A stretch of 64,000 nt of DNA from UBA1774 sp045628925 (GTDB lineage: Bacteria; Bacillota; Clostridia; Oscillospirales; Oscillospiraceae), in the NCBI GenBank assembly GCA_045628925.1, contig JAZQQF010000177.1, positions 1 to 64,000 of the forward strand, in the 5' to 3' direction. This document shows positions 35,501-42,919 of this stretch, one piece after another. Position 1 is the stretch's first letter, and each line of letters begins with the position of its first letter. Under the pieces are notes generated by a model. That model was not told the origin of the DNA and searched no databases. It saw nothing but the letters and a program-made list of their open reading frames with translations. Made by a program: the position numbers and the translations under genes.

Positions 35501-37765
35501 CTTCATGATGTGTCTGAACTGAAGAGCATTGAGATCCATCCCAGAGGTACCGTTTCGACCTATTGGAAGATCTGCAATATCTCCGCATGGCTGGTCGATT
35601 CCGAAGGCTCGCTCAGATTGAACCAGGCAGGTGAGTATCAGCGGCATTCTGCGGATGAAATGCAGCTTATCGACAATGTCACGGAGCAGAATATCAAACT
35701 GAACATCACAAGCGACGGCGCCGAGCAGCCAAAGATGTTCAACTTCACCGGCAGCAAGATAACGATCGAGAACGAGGGGGACAATTGGGAAACACACATC
35801 GAACGGAACCCGACCGGTGATAATGACAGCGTCAATATCTATGTCCACCTGTTTGACGATGGAAATCTGCCCAAGTTCGATCAATTTGATCTGAACGCCA
35901 CGATGACGTACAAGGACAGTATCCATAGCAACCCGTTGGATCTGAAAATTCGCCCGCTGTCTGAATCCAGCAAGGATAAGCTCTTCTACGCAGAAGGCAT
36001 CCGTACGCCCGCGTTGATCAGAGTTGATTCTCTGGCGATCAGCATGAACAGCGCCAATAACTATGATGTCATGGTTGACTATGCCCTGATCCAGCACGTA
36101 CGCTCCGGCGTCATCGTGGAGTCTTACTTTGTCGACTATGGCAAAAAGAGTCTCCAGTTCCTGACGCAGAGCGCAAAACCGTCGCTGCTGGATGCGAGCT
36201 CGCTGGCAGAGAAGCAGGTCGTGACCCTGTTCTTCGGCGACGGAACGCTGGAACGCGATCTGACACCGGAGAAGGTCGACGTGGCTGTCGCGCTGCGGTA
36301 TAAGTCGGAAAATGACATTTCCAACAAAGACTACACGAGCCCGTATCATTTCCTGACGGACGCACAAGCGGACGACGGAAGCATCGTCTTCAAAAAGGTC
36401 GCAAACGGACTGATCGCAACGGTCACCTTCAATGAACCCTTTGTGAAGGAGATCACGGGCGTCACGCTGGCGACTCAGGGCGGTGTGACCGCTTCCGTGG
36501 ATGGCGTCATCGTCGAGCATTATCAGGGAGCGGTTCCGACCGAGCAGAAACTGCTGAAGTGGTATGATTTCGCTTCCTATGAAACGCTGAGCCGCGTACC
36601 GCGCACCATCACTCCCACAGATACCAACGTCATGCCCGTAGAGATTGAGATCGTGACGGGAGAAAGCCGGGAGGATATCGACACCGGTACGGATGGGCCG
36701 ATCAGCATGACGATCAACTACATGAGCGAGGTCGGCAGCATCAGCAAGCAGCGCATCATCGACGATATCAACGACTATCTGGTCAGCGGCAGCTTTGCGG
36801 CCGGTGATACGGCAAAGCTGAACTTCCTCCTGAAGGACGTGAGCAGCATTCGGAGCATCACGCTGGAACCGTATTCGAAGGACGTGAACACCACCGAGGT
36901 GTGGGTGCTGGACACCCTCAAGGTCCGCATGAACAGAGAAAGTGTGATCAGTTCCGTTGAACGCAAGCCGAATGCAACCATTGTCGAGGGCGCCGGAAAG
37001 AGCATCAACCTCAGCGACATCGTGATCACGACCACCACAGCGTTCTATAACAGCAAGGTGGAGCAGCAGAACACCATCAACGGCGAACCCAACGGGACCA
37101 CCAGCGCGCTGATCTATTCCGGTGACAGCGTGAAGGTAAAGGTCAGCCTGCAGGGCTCTCTGGAGGATTACGGTTATCTGGTGAGCGCGGAGCTTGTCGA
37201 CGGTGACGCGACCACGACGGTCGGGTTCTATGAACAAACCGGCAATACGATCGTCTTTACGCCGCCCGCCAACGCAACCGGCGCGCCAATCCTTTACCGG
37301 CTGATATTCAGCTCTGAGGAATCTCCCGAGACGAAGGCTGTCGTGGAGGTAAAGGTGGATTCCGAGCCGGTCGTGATTGATACAAATACCACCGAAAACG
37401 GGAATTCCAAAAACGGCTCCACTGAAAACGGAAATACCGAAAACGGCTCCACTGAAAACGGGAATACCGAAAACGGCTCTACTGAAAACGGGAATACCGA
37501 AAACGGCACCACTGAGAACGGAAATACCGAAAGCGGCGGCACTGAAAACGGGAATACCGAAAACGGCTCCACTGAAAACGGGAATACCGAAAACGGTTCC
37601 ACTGAAAACGGGAATACCGAAAGCGGCGGCACTGAAAACGGGAATACCGAAAGCGGCACCACCGACAACGGGAACGCCGGAACCGGTAATGCGGACAACG
37701 GGAACACCGGAACCGGTACCACCGACAACGGAAACACAACAGACAGCAGCGAACCTGCGGCGTAA
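32582..37765 (+). CDS. Giant secreted protein (1727 aa) with Gly-rich hinge and C-terminal NGNTENGSTE repeats
   Basis: A signal peptide (FWALMLCLCILAPLCIAPSAMA) is preceded by a basic stretch. The first half (to about 660) and second half (about 690-1600) are both strand-rich and contain recurring phrases of similar kind, such as TFAFYVDIEDVAEFTGVRF and DRFFVTLHDVSELKSIEIHP, suggesting repeated beta-sandwich modules related to lipoxygenase/PLAT-type folds; this is tentative. A polyglycine hinge lies at about 665-688. The end (about 1603-1720) is a ten-residue repeat rich in Asn, Thr, Gly and Glu. There is no LPXTG motif and no C-terminal helix. It is probably the main extracellular product of the locus. 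Confidence 0.7.
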   Translation: MFRKFVLPRIVHIHRLHQRFWALMLCLCILAPLCIAPSAMAGDGDEQIDSAADLSNTYLLRVDTGIASGENVLYLAVRYRDENGVTRTELIFPHSGSLTDSFRTAAAISTPEDRLSSVEKSAHYTVPDWSERDGLEAKSHDEYLFKTYYDLGQLVSIDVYQRYVNGTSSNGWSCSGMELFRVNHLYGLEMSGYYSSNYYIDFDGEALWSYAGESSMEFTIGRSDEVYHIGTEKGASEYVLTNARGSYYTTHDDFEYVFEIDIADVYEYGSEKFATPIDDEMPSLSVISILEFLDLRLTYLDKSGSQQTVDLPVISSAVAWGMQHGYLDKKTVLPGFAQEGDRIVFSGKLPGFVSLKKCTLIYHTEAGEQAGVIRLKDQDFVWDAITYDEPETDFPSLQDDPIRVTGIKIYRFSGVQQMKAAIKTADQKARDNSDMHYQIDANPIYFFCSEDERGATVSTSINGSDFKLNAYGENNKKTEPTPLLGHRYIAEITVDDMEAASTAADMTVVFDYKSSDNGATKYSKPISLRDAVQEFYGYWPGTHGEYAYSYATTAGNTFAFYVDIEDVAEFTGVRFNMDSSDADDFQFKCITIYKPEWVGQRAVTWLHHVSNGNMTDRIFSRDFDREWPMRQYGSVEEEKPGEPPIYINGESSDADEKHIDFDPTSGGGGGGGGGGSGGGGGSGGGGGNNTPNWNELKYSMSFKEAKMDFGFTKSRCTYDVKVKVAGNNDPDAVDDSGSSNLFYFQLIFASGTSSYVLANQQLSADGFRAGQTETFKIMTNQDYGDLTAIRILPDDMSETNKSDIFDKLNIERIEVTKESSGRSSYTWVADNVGWIEIDFRDSGEQNTTNGQEGRTASQISRDILITEQGYSMNIMFVISNGYYDCDPKHPEKGAYEQMQGSVTATIDYYDSHQKLQHENVDIISAMYSYDGKKPVYSDSNYFSGSGDGKEINCALSNPELMLRGGTDDRFFVTLHDVSELKSIEIHPRGTVSTYWKICNISAWLVDSEGSLRLNQAGEYQRHSADEMQLIDNVTEQNIKLNITSDGAEQPKMFNFTGSKITIENEGDNWETHIERNPTGDNDSVNIYVHLFDDGNLPKFDQFDLNATMTYKDSIHSNPLDLKIRPLSESSKDKLFYAEGIRTPALIRVDSLAISMNSANNYDVMVDYALIQHVRSGVIVESYFVDYGKKSLQFLTQSAKPSLLDASSLAEKQVVTLFFGDGTLERDLTPEKVDVAVALRYKSENDISNKDYTSPYHFLTDAQADDGSIVFKKVANGLIATVTFNEPFVKEITGVTLATQGGVTASVDGVIVEHYQGAVPTEQKLLKWYDFASYETLSRVPRTITPTDTNVMPVEIEIVTGESREDIDTGTDGPISMTINYMSEVGSISKQRIIDDINDYLVSGSFAAGDTAKLNFLLKDVSSIRSITLEPYSKDVNTTEVWVLDTLKVRMNRESVISSVERKPNATIVEGAGKSINLSDIVITTTTAFYNSKVEQQNTINGEPNGTTSALIYSGDSVKVKVSLQGSLEDYGYLVSAELVDGDATTTVGFYEQTGNTIVFTPPANATGAPILYRLIFSSEESPETKAVVEVKVDSEPVVIDTNTTENGNSKNGSTENGNTENGSTENGNTENGSTENGNTENGTTENGNTESGGTENGNTENGSTENGNTENGSTENGNTESGGTENGNTESGTTDNGNAGTGNADNGNTGTGTTDNGNTTDSSEPAA
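34576..34644 (+). repeat. Glycine-rich hinge coding region
   Basis: A run of GGN codons interrupted by two serine codons, encoding about 22 residues that separate the two halves of the giant protein. Confidence 0.85.
37390..37740 (+). repeat. 30-base tandem repeat array (NGNTENGSTE)
   Basis: About eleven units encode variants of N-G-N-T-E-N-G-(S/T/G)-T-E, decaying into NGNAGTGNAD near the end. It is in frame throughout and is part of the coding sequence. Confidence 0.88.
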
Positions 37766-37790
37766 ACCGGGATAACTGCTGACACAGAGC

Positions 37791-37826
37791 GCATGATCCT
37801 GCCTCCTGAACGGGGCAGGATCGTGC
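37791..37826 (+). terminator. Hairpin after the giant protein gene
   Basis: GCATGATCCTGCC pairs with GGCAGGATCGTGC with one wobble and a ten-base loop. No T-run follows; attenuation is more likely than complete stop. Confidence 0.5.
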
Positions 37827-37862
37827 GGCAAGTAAAATGCATCCTTATCTGGAGGAATATCC

Positions 37863-39047
37863 GTGAAGAAAAAACTGCTGATCGTTGGCGGCTCGATCGT
37901 AGCGCTGCTGCTCATACTCCTTGTGATACTGCTCCTCGTCGGCGGCAGCGATGAAAAACTGACGAATCCGGATCTGGACTCCCGTTATCCCTATCAGCTA
38001 TTCCAGACAAAAGAGGGACTTCGTGTCGTCATTGAGGGCGGGGAAACGGGCTGCAGCTGGAATGCCGGAACCTCGGACGCTTTTGTCGTCTATCCCGCTT
38101 CCGAAAAGAAGAACGCAAAACGGGAAACCTTCCTGCTTCGCGCTATGACGCCCGGTTCCGCAACCGTTACGTTTACGCTTGTAAACGACGAAAACTTCTA
38201 TGACGTGGTATACCAGATCTTCGTAGAAGCCACTGTCAGAGAAAGCGGCGCCACACTTGTCAGCTGCAGCCATGCCGATATCGGCGGTATGGTCCTCAGC
38301 GATGACGGACGGTATCTGATCGCGCAGCAGAACAGCAATGAATTTCTCGTAGCGGTCCGCTCGGAAGAAGATACGGAGTGGATGGCTTCGACCACGACCG
38401 GCGCGGCAAGTATGCAGCCTTATGAGACCGGCAAGCAGTTACTGCCTGACGCAGCGGGAACTGCGGAGAACGCTTCCGAAGATACGGCGGAGGATGCCAT
38501 CAAAATCGCGGCGGAAAACGTGTTCCGCATTGTGATTTCAGACGTCAGCGTCCGGAGTACCGCCGAGGTCCTCGACCGCAGCAGCAGGGAAGCGATCCGG
38601 CTGGAATTTGCGCCCGGTGAGCAGGGCATCACGCTGGAATCCCATGGTTTCTTCTATTCGGATGAAAACGCTCCGACGCATACCTGGCAGCTGCCGGAAG
38701 AGGCGGAGCTGATGATGACGCAGAATGCCAGTTATATGTCTCAGGTGAGCGGAGAAATTGCCGAAACGGAGTTTTCCTTCTTCCGGCTGGGCGCTGAGAG
38801 CATGATGCTTTACCGCTCCGAACAGCTCACCCGCGAGGATTTCTGCAAGACCATTTATGACGAAAGCGTGGCAGCCGGCGATCCCGGCGCCGGCGAACGG
38901 GACGGTGTGCTGTACTGCCTGTATGAAGGCAAGGCGATCGCCGCGTGGGATGCCGGCGGAATGGGATATTTCCTGATCGGCGGCGATTCGATGGATATCG
39001 CTTCGCTGGAGGAGACCGTCGCAGCGCTGCGTGAGGCATCCAAATGA
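37863..39047 (+). CDS. Membrane-anchored extracellular protein of the secretion locus, unknown
   Basis: 394 residues. GTG 37863 follows CTGGAGGAATATCC; an N-terminal helix (about 5-26, LLIVGGSIVALLLILLVILLLVGG) serves as an uncleaved anchor with the bulk outside. The first outer part (about 50-130) has a strand pattern of the Ig-like type (FLLRAMTPGSATVTFTLVNDENF). An acidic Ala-rich linker (about 195-220, TAENASEDTAEDAIK) separates it from a second domain. No recognised motif. Its stop overlaps the next start, so it is coupled to the gene at 39044. Confidence 0.62.
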   Translation: MKKKLLIVGGSIVALLLILLVILLLVGGSDEKLTNPDLDSRYPYQLFQTKEGLRVVIEGGETGCSWNAGTSDAFVVYPASEKKNAKRETFLLRAMTPGSATVTFTLVNDENFYDVVYQIFVEATVRESGATLVSCSHADIGGMVLSDDGRYLIAQQNSNEFLVAVRSEEDTEWMASTTTGAASMQPYETGKQLLPDAAGTAENASEDTAEDAIKIAAENVFRIVISDVSVRSTAEVLDRSSREAIRLEFAPGEQGITLESHGFFYSDENAPTHTWQLPEEAELMMTQNASYMSQVSGEIAETEFSFFRLGAESMMLYRSEQLTREDFCKTIYDESVAAGDPGAGERDGVLYCLYEGKAIAAWDAGGMGYFLIGGDSMDIASLEETVAALREASK

Positions 39048-39622
39048 GCAAGGATTTTCGCAGGTCTGAGATCCGGCGTATTCTGCTTGGGTATATCGAC
39101 TTTGATGCGGATGGGAGACTGATCGCTGCCGAACGGAGCGATCGGATCCGCACCTTCGGGACCTTCAATGGAACTGCCGTGGCCCGGATTTTTGGCGTTT
39201 CCGTTCACAGCCGTTATTATGCGTTTACAAAGAAAAAGGCGGAGATCGAAGCGAACTGCCTGCAGGCGTTTCGCAGTATCGGGCGCTTGGTGCAGCTGGA
39301 TTCTGCGGAAGATGTCCTGACGGTATTCTGCAGCCCTGTCTTTTTCAACCCTGCCGTGCTGACGGCTGAGATCCAGGGTGAGAAGCTGCTGGTCAGCGTC
39401 TATACCGCACGATCCCTGACCTCATGGCTGAATGCAAATCGTGCCTTCCGCCAGTGGCGCCGCCACATGCCTGCCGAATTGCGCGAAAAGGATGCCGCGG
39501 CGGAAAAATCCGGGAATACTCGGAAAAAGCGCCGTTCTGCAGCCGAACCAGAAAAGCGGAAAAAGTCGAAACGCCGTCAGGAAACGGATGCAGAAAACGC
39601 CGCGCCGGAGGAGAAAAAATAA
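39044..39622 (+). CDS. Basic-tailed cytoplasmic protein of unknown function
   Basis: 192 residues, overlapping the stop of the membrane protein by the ATGA arrangement. The first 140 residues look like a compact domain (LLGYIDFDADGRLIAAERSDRIRTFGTFNGTAVARIFGVSV). The last 50 are highly charged, mixing Lys/Arg clusters (KKRRSAAEPEKRKKSKRRQE) with acidic ends, so they may bind nucleic acid or acidic protein. No signal peptide or membrane segment. I do not recognise the family; its context makes it a candidate adaptor or regulator of the secretion locus. Confidence 0.58.
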   Translation: MSKDFRRSEIRRILLGYIDFDADGRLIAAERSDRIRTFGTFNGTAVARIFGVSVHSRYYAFTKKKAEIEANCLQAFRSIGRLVQLDSAEDVLTVFCSPVFFNPAVLTAEIQGEKLLVSVYTARSLTSWLNANRAFRQWRRHMPAELREKDAAAEKSGNTRKKRRSAAEPEKRKKSKRRQETDAENAAPEEKK

Positions 39623-39656
39623 ACGACGATCCGGATCGCGTCAGGAGGGAATGCGA

Positions 39657-40064
39657 ATGAAATCAATTCTGGTACCCGCTGATAATTCACAGCTGGAAGC
39701 AGTTCAGAGCTTCGTGGAAGCTGAACTGGAGCAGCAGGAATGCGCTATGAAAACGATGATGCAGATCAACATCGCTGTGGAGGAAGTGTTTGTGAATATC
39801 GCCTCCTATGCTTACCAGCCGGAGGTGGGTGAAGCTGAGATCCAGGTGGAAGTCTGCGAAGATCCGCTTCGCGTCGTGATCCAGTTTTTGGACAGTGGGA
39901 AACCCTTCGACCCGCTGGCAATGGAGGACGCCGATACCTCGCCGGAAGCGCTGCAGGAACGGATCGGCGGATTGGGGATCCTGATCGTGAAAAAGACCAT
40001 GGATGCCGTCCGCTATTCCTACGAAAACGGCAAGAATATCCTGACCATCGTGAAAAATCTGTAA
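39657..40064 (+). CDS. RsbW/SpoIIAB-like HATPase (anti-sigma factor kinase family)
   Basis: 135 residues from ATG 39657, chosen over ATG 39651 because AGGAGG then lies eight bases away. The GHKL/HATPase motifs are complete: an N-box with E43 and N47 (AVEEVFVNIASYAY), D79-S-G81 in the G1 box, and the G2 box with G104-G-L-G107. Members of this class bind a sigma factor or other target and phosphorylate a STAS partner. The STAS gene at 32190 in the same operon is the likely substrate. No PP2C phosphatase to reset the switch is visible in the window. Confidence 0.88.
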   Translation: MKSILVPADNSQLEAVQSFVEAELEQQECAMKTMMQINIAVEEVFVNIASYAYQPEVGEAEIQVEVCEDPLRVVIQFLDSGKPFDPLAMEDADTSPEALQERIGGLGILIVKKTMDAVRYSYENGKNILTIVKNL

Positions 40065-40090
40065 TGCTCAGCCGAAAGCTGAAACCTTGA

Positions 40091-40127
40091 AAACACCAGA
40101 CGTCGGAACCTCCGAAGTCTGGTGTTT
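40091..40127 (+). terminator. Hairpin terminator between RsbW-like and kinase-like genes
   Basis: AAACACCAGAC pairs with GTCTGGTGTTT, with an inner TCGGA/TCCGA stem, giving a long near-continuous helix. It ends in TTT, so it is a fair partial terminator; the next gene may be partly independent. Confidence 0.6.
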
Positions 40128-40167
40128 CGCAAATGACCGGTTTTTTCATTCTGAAAGGAGTATGCCC

Positions 40168-42840
40168 ATGCCCGGTAATAAAAGCGCAGTACGCCAATAT
40201 CTGGAACGATATCTTGCCAGCTTCCGGAAGGAGCTTTCCGCGGCGTACGTGGAACGCTATTCTGCATTTCTCCATTCGCTGGAGAATCTGGTGGCGTTTA
40301 CGGATTACCTGTATCAGGAGAACGGAAACGGCGGATATTTTGCCGTTTCAAAGGATGATTATGACCGCATCGTTGCGCTTTATCAGGACGCTGCGTCGCA
40401 GTGCGACGCCTTCCTTCGCGCAGAGTACCCTGCGGATGGGCGCGGCGGGCCGGATGCGCCTGCTTCCGTGCGGAATATCCGTGCGGTGCTGGAGAACGAT
40501 ATACGATTCTTTTCCACGTTCGTCCCGGACGGGAATACCTCTTTCCCCGATGCGGTGGAACAGGCGCGCGGCTATGTTGTTGATCTGACAGACGTGGAGC
40601 ATCCCGTCACCTATGGCGACGCGATGAGCACCCGCGTTCCCGTGAAGTTTACCGATGCAAACGGAAACGAGGTGGAGGGCTTCTTCACGTCCGAGACCCG
40701 ACTCAGCCTGACGCACGATTACCGGAAGATCATCAACGGGTTTCTGGATAAGCACCCGGAGCTGATGAATGAGGCCGGTGCGCTGTTGAAACCGGAAAAT
40801 GAGAATCTCATTCTCGAACCGCTGCTGAAGGGCACACTGGATATGTCCCACCCGGATATTTCGGCGGAGCGCGGAAACGTGAATGATTACATGGAACTGC
40901 TGCCGCGTGAACTGGAGCAGTTCCTGAGCGGCGCGGGCAGAGGACTGCGGAGCGAGCTGGACACGTTTATCAGGACTTCGCTGCTGCTGATCGACCGCAT
41001 CGGTATCGAAGACGATGCGCCCATCTCCGCTCGGAACAATGCCATGTCGGCGGTCGCCAATCTGCTGGGCATTCCGGAGGCGATCGCCCGTTCCAGCCCG
41101 ATGAAGCTGCGGATGATGGAAAACGGGAAGGTGAAGCAGGTCAGCGGCACCTTTATGGCCAGAGCGCAGGGCGTCGATCTTGCGAAACTGGGCGATCTGC
41201 CGACAGAGTTCCGCATCCGGGTCAATTATGCACAGGATTTTCAGATGACGCCGGAGGCGCTGGAGTCCCTGGCGAAGCTCCAGCTGCTGGACTTTATCTG
41301 CCACAACGTAGACCGCCATGTACAGAACATGGCCTATGACCTCAGCTCCGATCCGACGCCTGTCCTGCGCGGGGTCCAGGGCTTTGATAACGACCTGTCC
41401 TTCGGCCGCCGGAACACCTCCGACGATGGCAATACCTACTGGGCGCCCTCCATTGACGAGCTGGGCGTGATACCCGCCTCTCTCGCTGAATCCCTCGCCC
41501 ACGTGGACGTGAATATGCTCACCACGGCGCTGCGCGGCTGCGGCCTGAGTCAGAATGAGATCGCGCTGACCGTGGAGCGCATCGACCTTGTGAACCGCCG
41601 CATTGCGGAAAGCGCCGAAGCCTCACGGAATATGGCCCCCGGCGAAGTAAAGTCCGGCGTGCTGCGGGTGGTGGAAAAGGACGGCTGGAAGGACTACGAC
41701 GGAGCCGCGCTCGCGGGACTTTCGACCCCGCACAAAACGAACATTTTCCAGACAGTCAAGCTGGCAGCGCAGCTTGATGAATCGCGCAATACCGGCGTTT
41801 CCCATTATGAACGCGCCAGGAATGACGATCTGCCCATCGAGGCGTATTTCCGGAAACTGGAGGAAAAGACGCCCAATGCGCAGACGGGCGTACCCGACAC
41901 GGTGCTGGATAAGGCGTGCGACCTGATCAGTATGGCCGATGACCTGACCAGCTTCGGCAGCTCCAATTTCAGCAGAGTGAGGGATTCCGTAATGGAGCTT
42001 CGGCGGGTAGTGAAGTCGGCGTGGAATGATCCCGACGGGAGAGCGCTGCACAACGCTGAGTTCTGCGCAAGATTCCAGACCGCGCTGGAGAACGTCCGCA
42101 CCGCCGCCAGCACCTATCTCGTCAACAAAAAGCGGCGCAGCGGCCTTGTAGCGGAGAATCGGATCCGCGCCGTTTCGATCATCGCCTCCTTTGCGGAAAG
42201 GCAGTATACAGCCTTCCGGGAGGCTTCGGAAATGCAGGACGAACTGGATACCCGTGCGGCCCGGAGAGAGGAATACAAGCAGCAGGTGCGGAACGATCTG
42301 AACGCAGAGCACGAAGCACGCCGCAGCGGCAACCGGAACGCGGTCCGTCCGGCGCTTCAGCGTGCGCAGACGCAGATACGGGACGTTCAGACAGCCATGC
42401 CCGAAAACGGCCAGCGCTGGCAGCTCTGCGCCCGTGCGCTGGCAGCTCAGGAAGCACTGTATGATATGGCGGAATCACGGGGGGCGGAGCTGACGGCGGA
42501 GGAGCAGGTGCAGGCGCGAACGCATATGTCAACGCTGGTGGCCTATGATCTTGCACTCCGTGCAAAGGTCTTTGACATCCCGGATTTTGATGAGGCTGTG
42601 TTTCAACCGGATGAGCTCATCCGTTCGGTCAGCGATAACAGTGTTTTCAAGGCTGAGACCGCAGTGCTCAATAAGGATGTGCTGAAGAAATTCGTTGACC
42701 ATAATTACCAGCGCAGAATGAATCAGAAGATCATCACAGTTGGCGGTCTGACCAAGACCGATGCGCCGAAACAGCGGGAAAACCCCGTCAGGGAAGCCGA
42801 ACGGCAGGCAGGCCCCGTTCTGAACGGACCCGGGAAATAA
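40168..42840 (+). CDS. Large protein with kinase-like catalytic motifs (890 aa), putative effector or regulator
   Basis: 890 residues from ATG 40168, with AAAGGAG seven bases upstream. The middle region has kinase-type signatures in order: a strand pair near VPVKFTDANGNEVEGFFTSET (about 155-175), then FICHNVD382-R-H-V-Q-N387, resembling the catalytic loop of phosphoinositide-kinase and HipA-like folds, and GFD407-N-D409-LSFG, resembling the metal-binding loop. No signal peptide or membrane helix. From about 500 it is mostly helical, with long charged coiled-coil segments. It ends the secretion operon, so it may be a substrate or an intracellular regulator. Function is inferred from motifs only. 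Confidence 0.6.
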   Translation: MPGNKSAVRQYLERYLASFRKELSAAYVERYSAFLHSLENLVAFTDYLYQENGNGGYFAVSKDDYDRIVALYQDAASQCDAFLRAEYPADGRGGPDAPASVRNIRAVLENDIRFFSTFVPDGNTSFPDAVEQARGYVVDLTDVEHPVTYGDAMSTRVPVKFTDANGNEVEGFFTSETRLSLTHDYRKIINGFLDKHPELMNEAGALLKPENENLILEPLLKGTLDMSHPDISAERGNVNDYMELLPRELEQFLSGAGRGLRSELDTFIRTSLLLIDRIGIEDDAPISARNNAMSAVANLLGIPEAIARSSPMKLRMMENGKVKQVSGTFMARAQGVDLAKLGDLPTEFRIRVNYAQDFQMTPEALESLAKLQLLDFICHNVDRHVQNMAYDLSSDPTPVLRGVQGFDNDLSFGRRNTSDDGNTYWAPSIDELGVIPASLAESLAHVDVNMLTTALRGCGLSQNEIALTVERIDLVNRRIAESAEASRNMAPGEVKSGVLRVVEKDGWKDYDGAALAGLSTPHKTNIFQTVKLAAQLDESRNTGVSHYERARNDDLPIEAYFRKLEEKTPNAQTGVPDTVLDKACDLISMADDLTSFGSSNFSRVRDSVMELRRVVKSAWNDPDGRALHNAEFCARFQTALENVRTAASTYLVNKKRRSGLVAENRIRAVSIIASFAERQYTAFREASEMQDELDTRAARREEYKQQVRNDLNAEHEARRSGNRNAVRPALQRAQTQIRDVQTAMPENGQRWQLCARALAAQEALYDMAESRGAELTAEEQVQARTHMSTLVAYDLALRAKVFDIPDFDEAVFQPDELIRSVSDNSVFKAETAVLNKDVLKKFVDHNYQRRMNQKIITVGGLTKTDAPKQRENPVREAERQAGPVLNGPGK

Positions 42841-42847
42841 GCTGAAC

Positions 42848-42874
42848 GCGGCGGCCCTTTCACGGGGCCGCCGC
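42848..42874 (+). terminator. GC-rich hairpin ending the secretion locus
   Basis: A ten-base perfect stem, GCGGCGGCCC against GGGCCGCCGC, begins seven bases after the kinase-like stop. There is no T-run, so termination strength is uncertain. Confidence 0.55.
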
Positions 42875-42919
42875 TGCGAATATGCCTCGCCGAACGCGAA
42901 ACGCTTCGGCAGACGAAAT

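Noticed and set aside
37390..37740. Regular 30-base repeats considered as a CRISPR array
   Set aside because: There are no unique spacers; the repeats are contiguous, in frame and encode a low-complexity protein tail.
32534..37915. Very long open frame on the minus strand opposite the giant secreted protein gene
   Set aside because: It mirrors codon periodicity of the plus-strand gene, has no ribosome site or domain, and the plus-strand product has a signal peptide and clear repeats.
18783..42840. Locus considered as an integrative conjugative element
   Set aside because: No relaxase, integrase, excisionase, origin of transfer or flanking direct repeats could be seen in the window.
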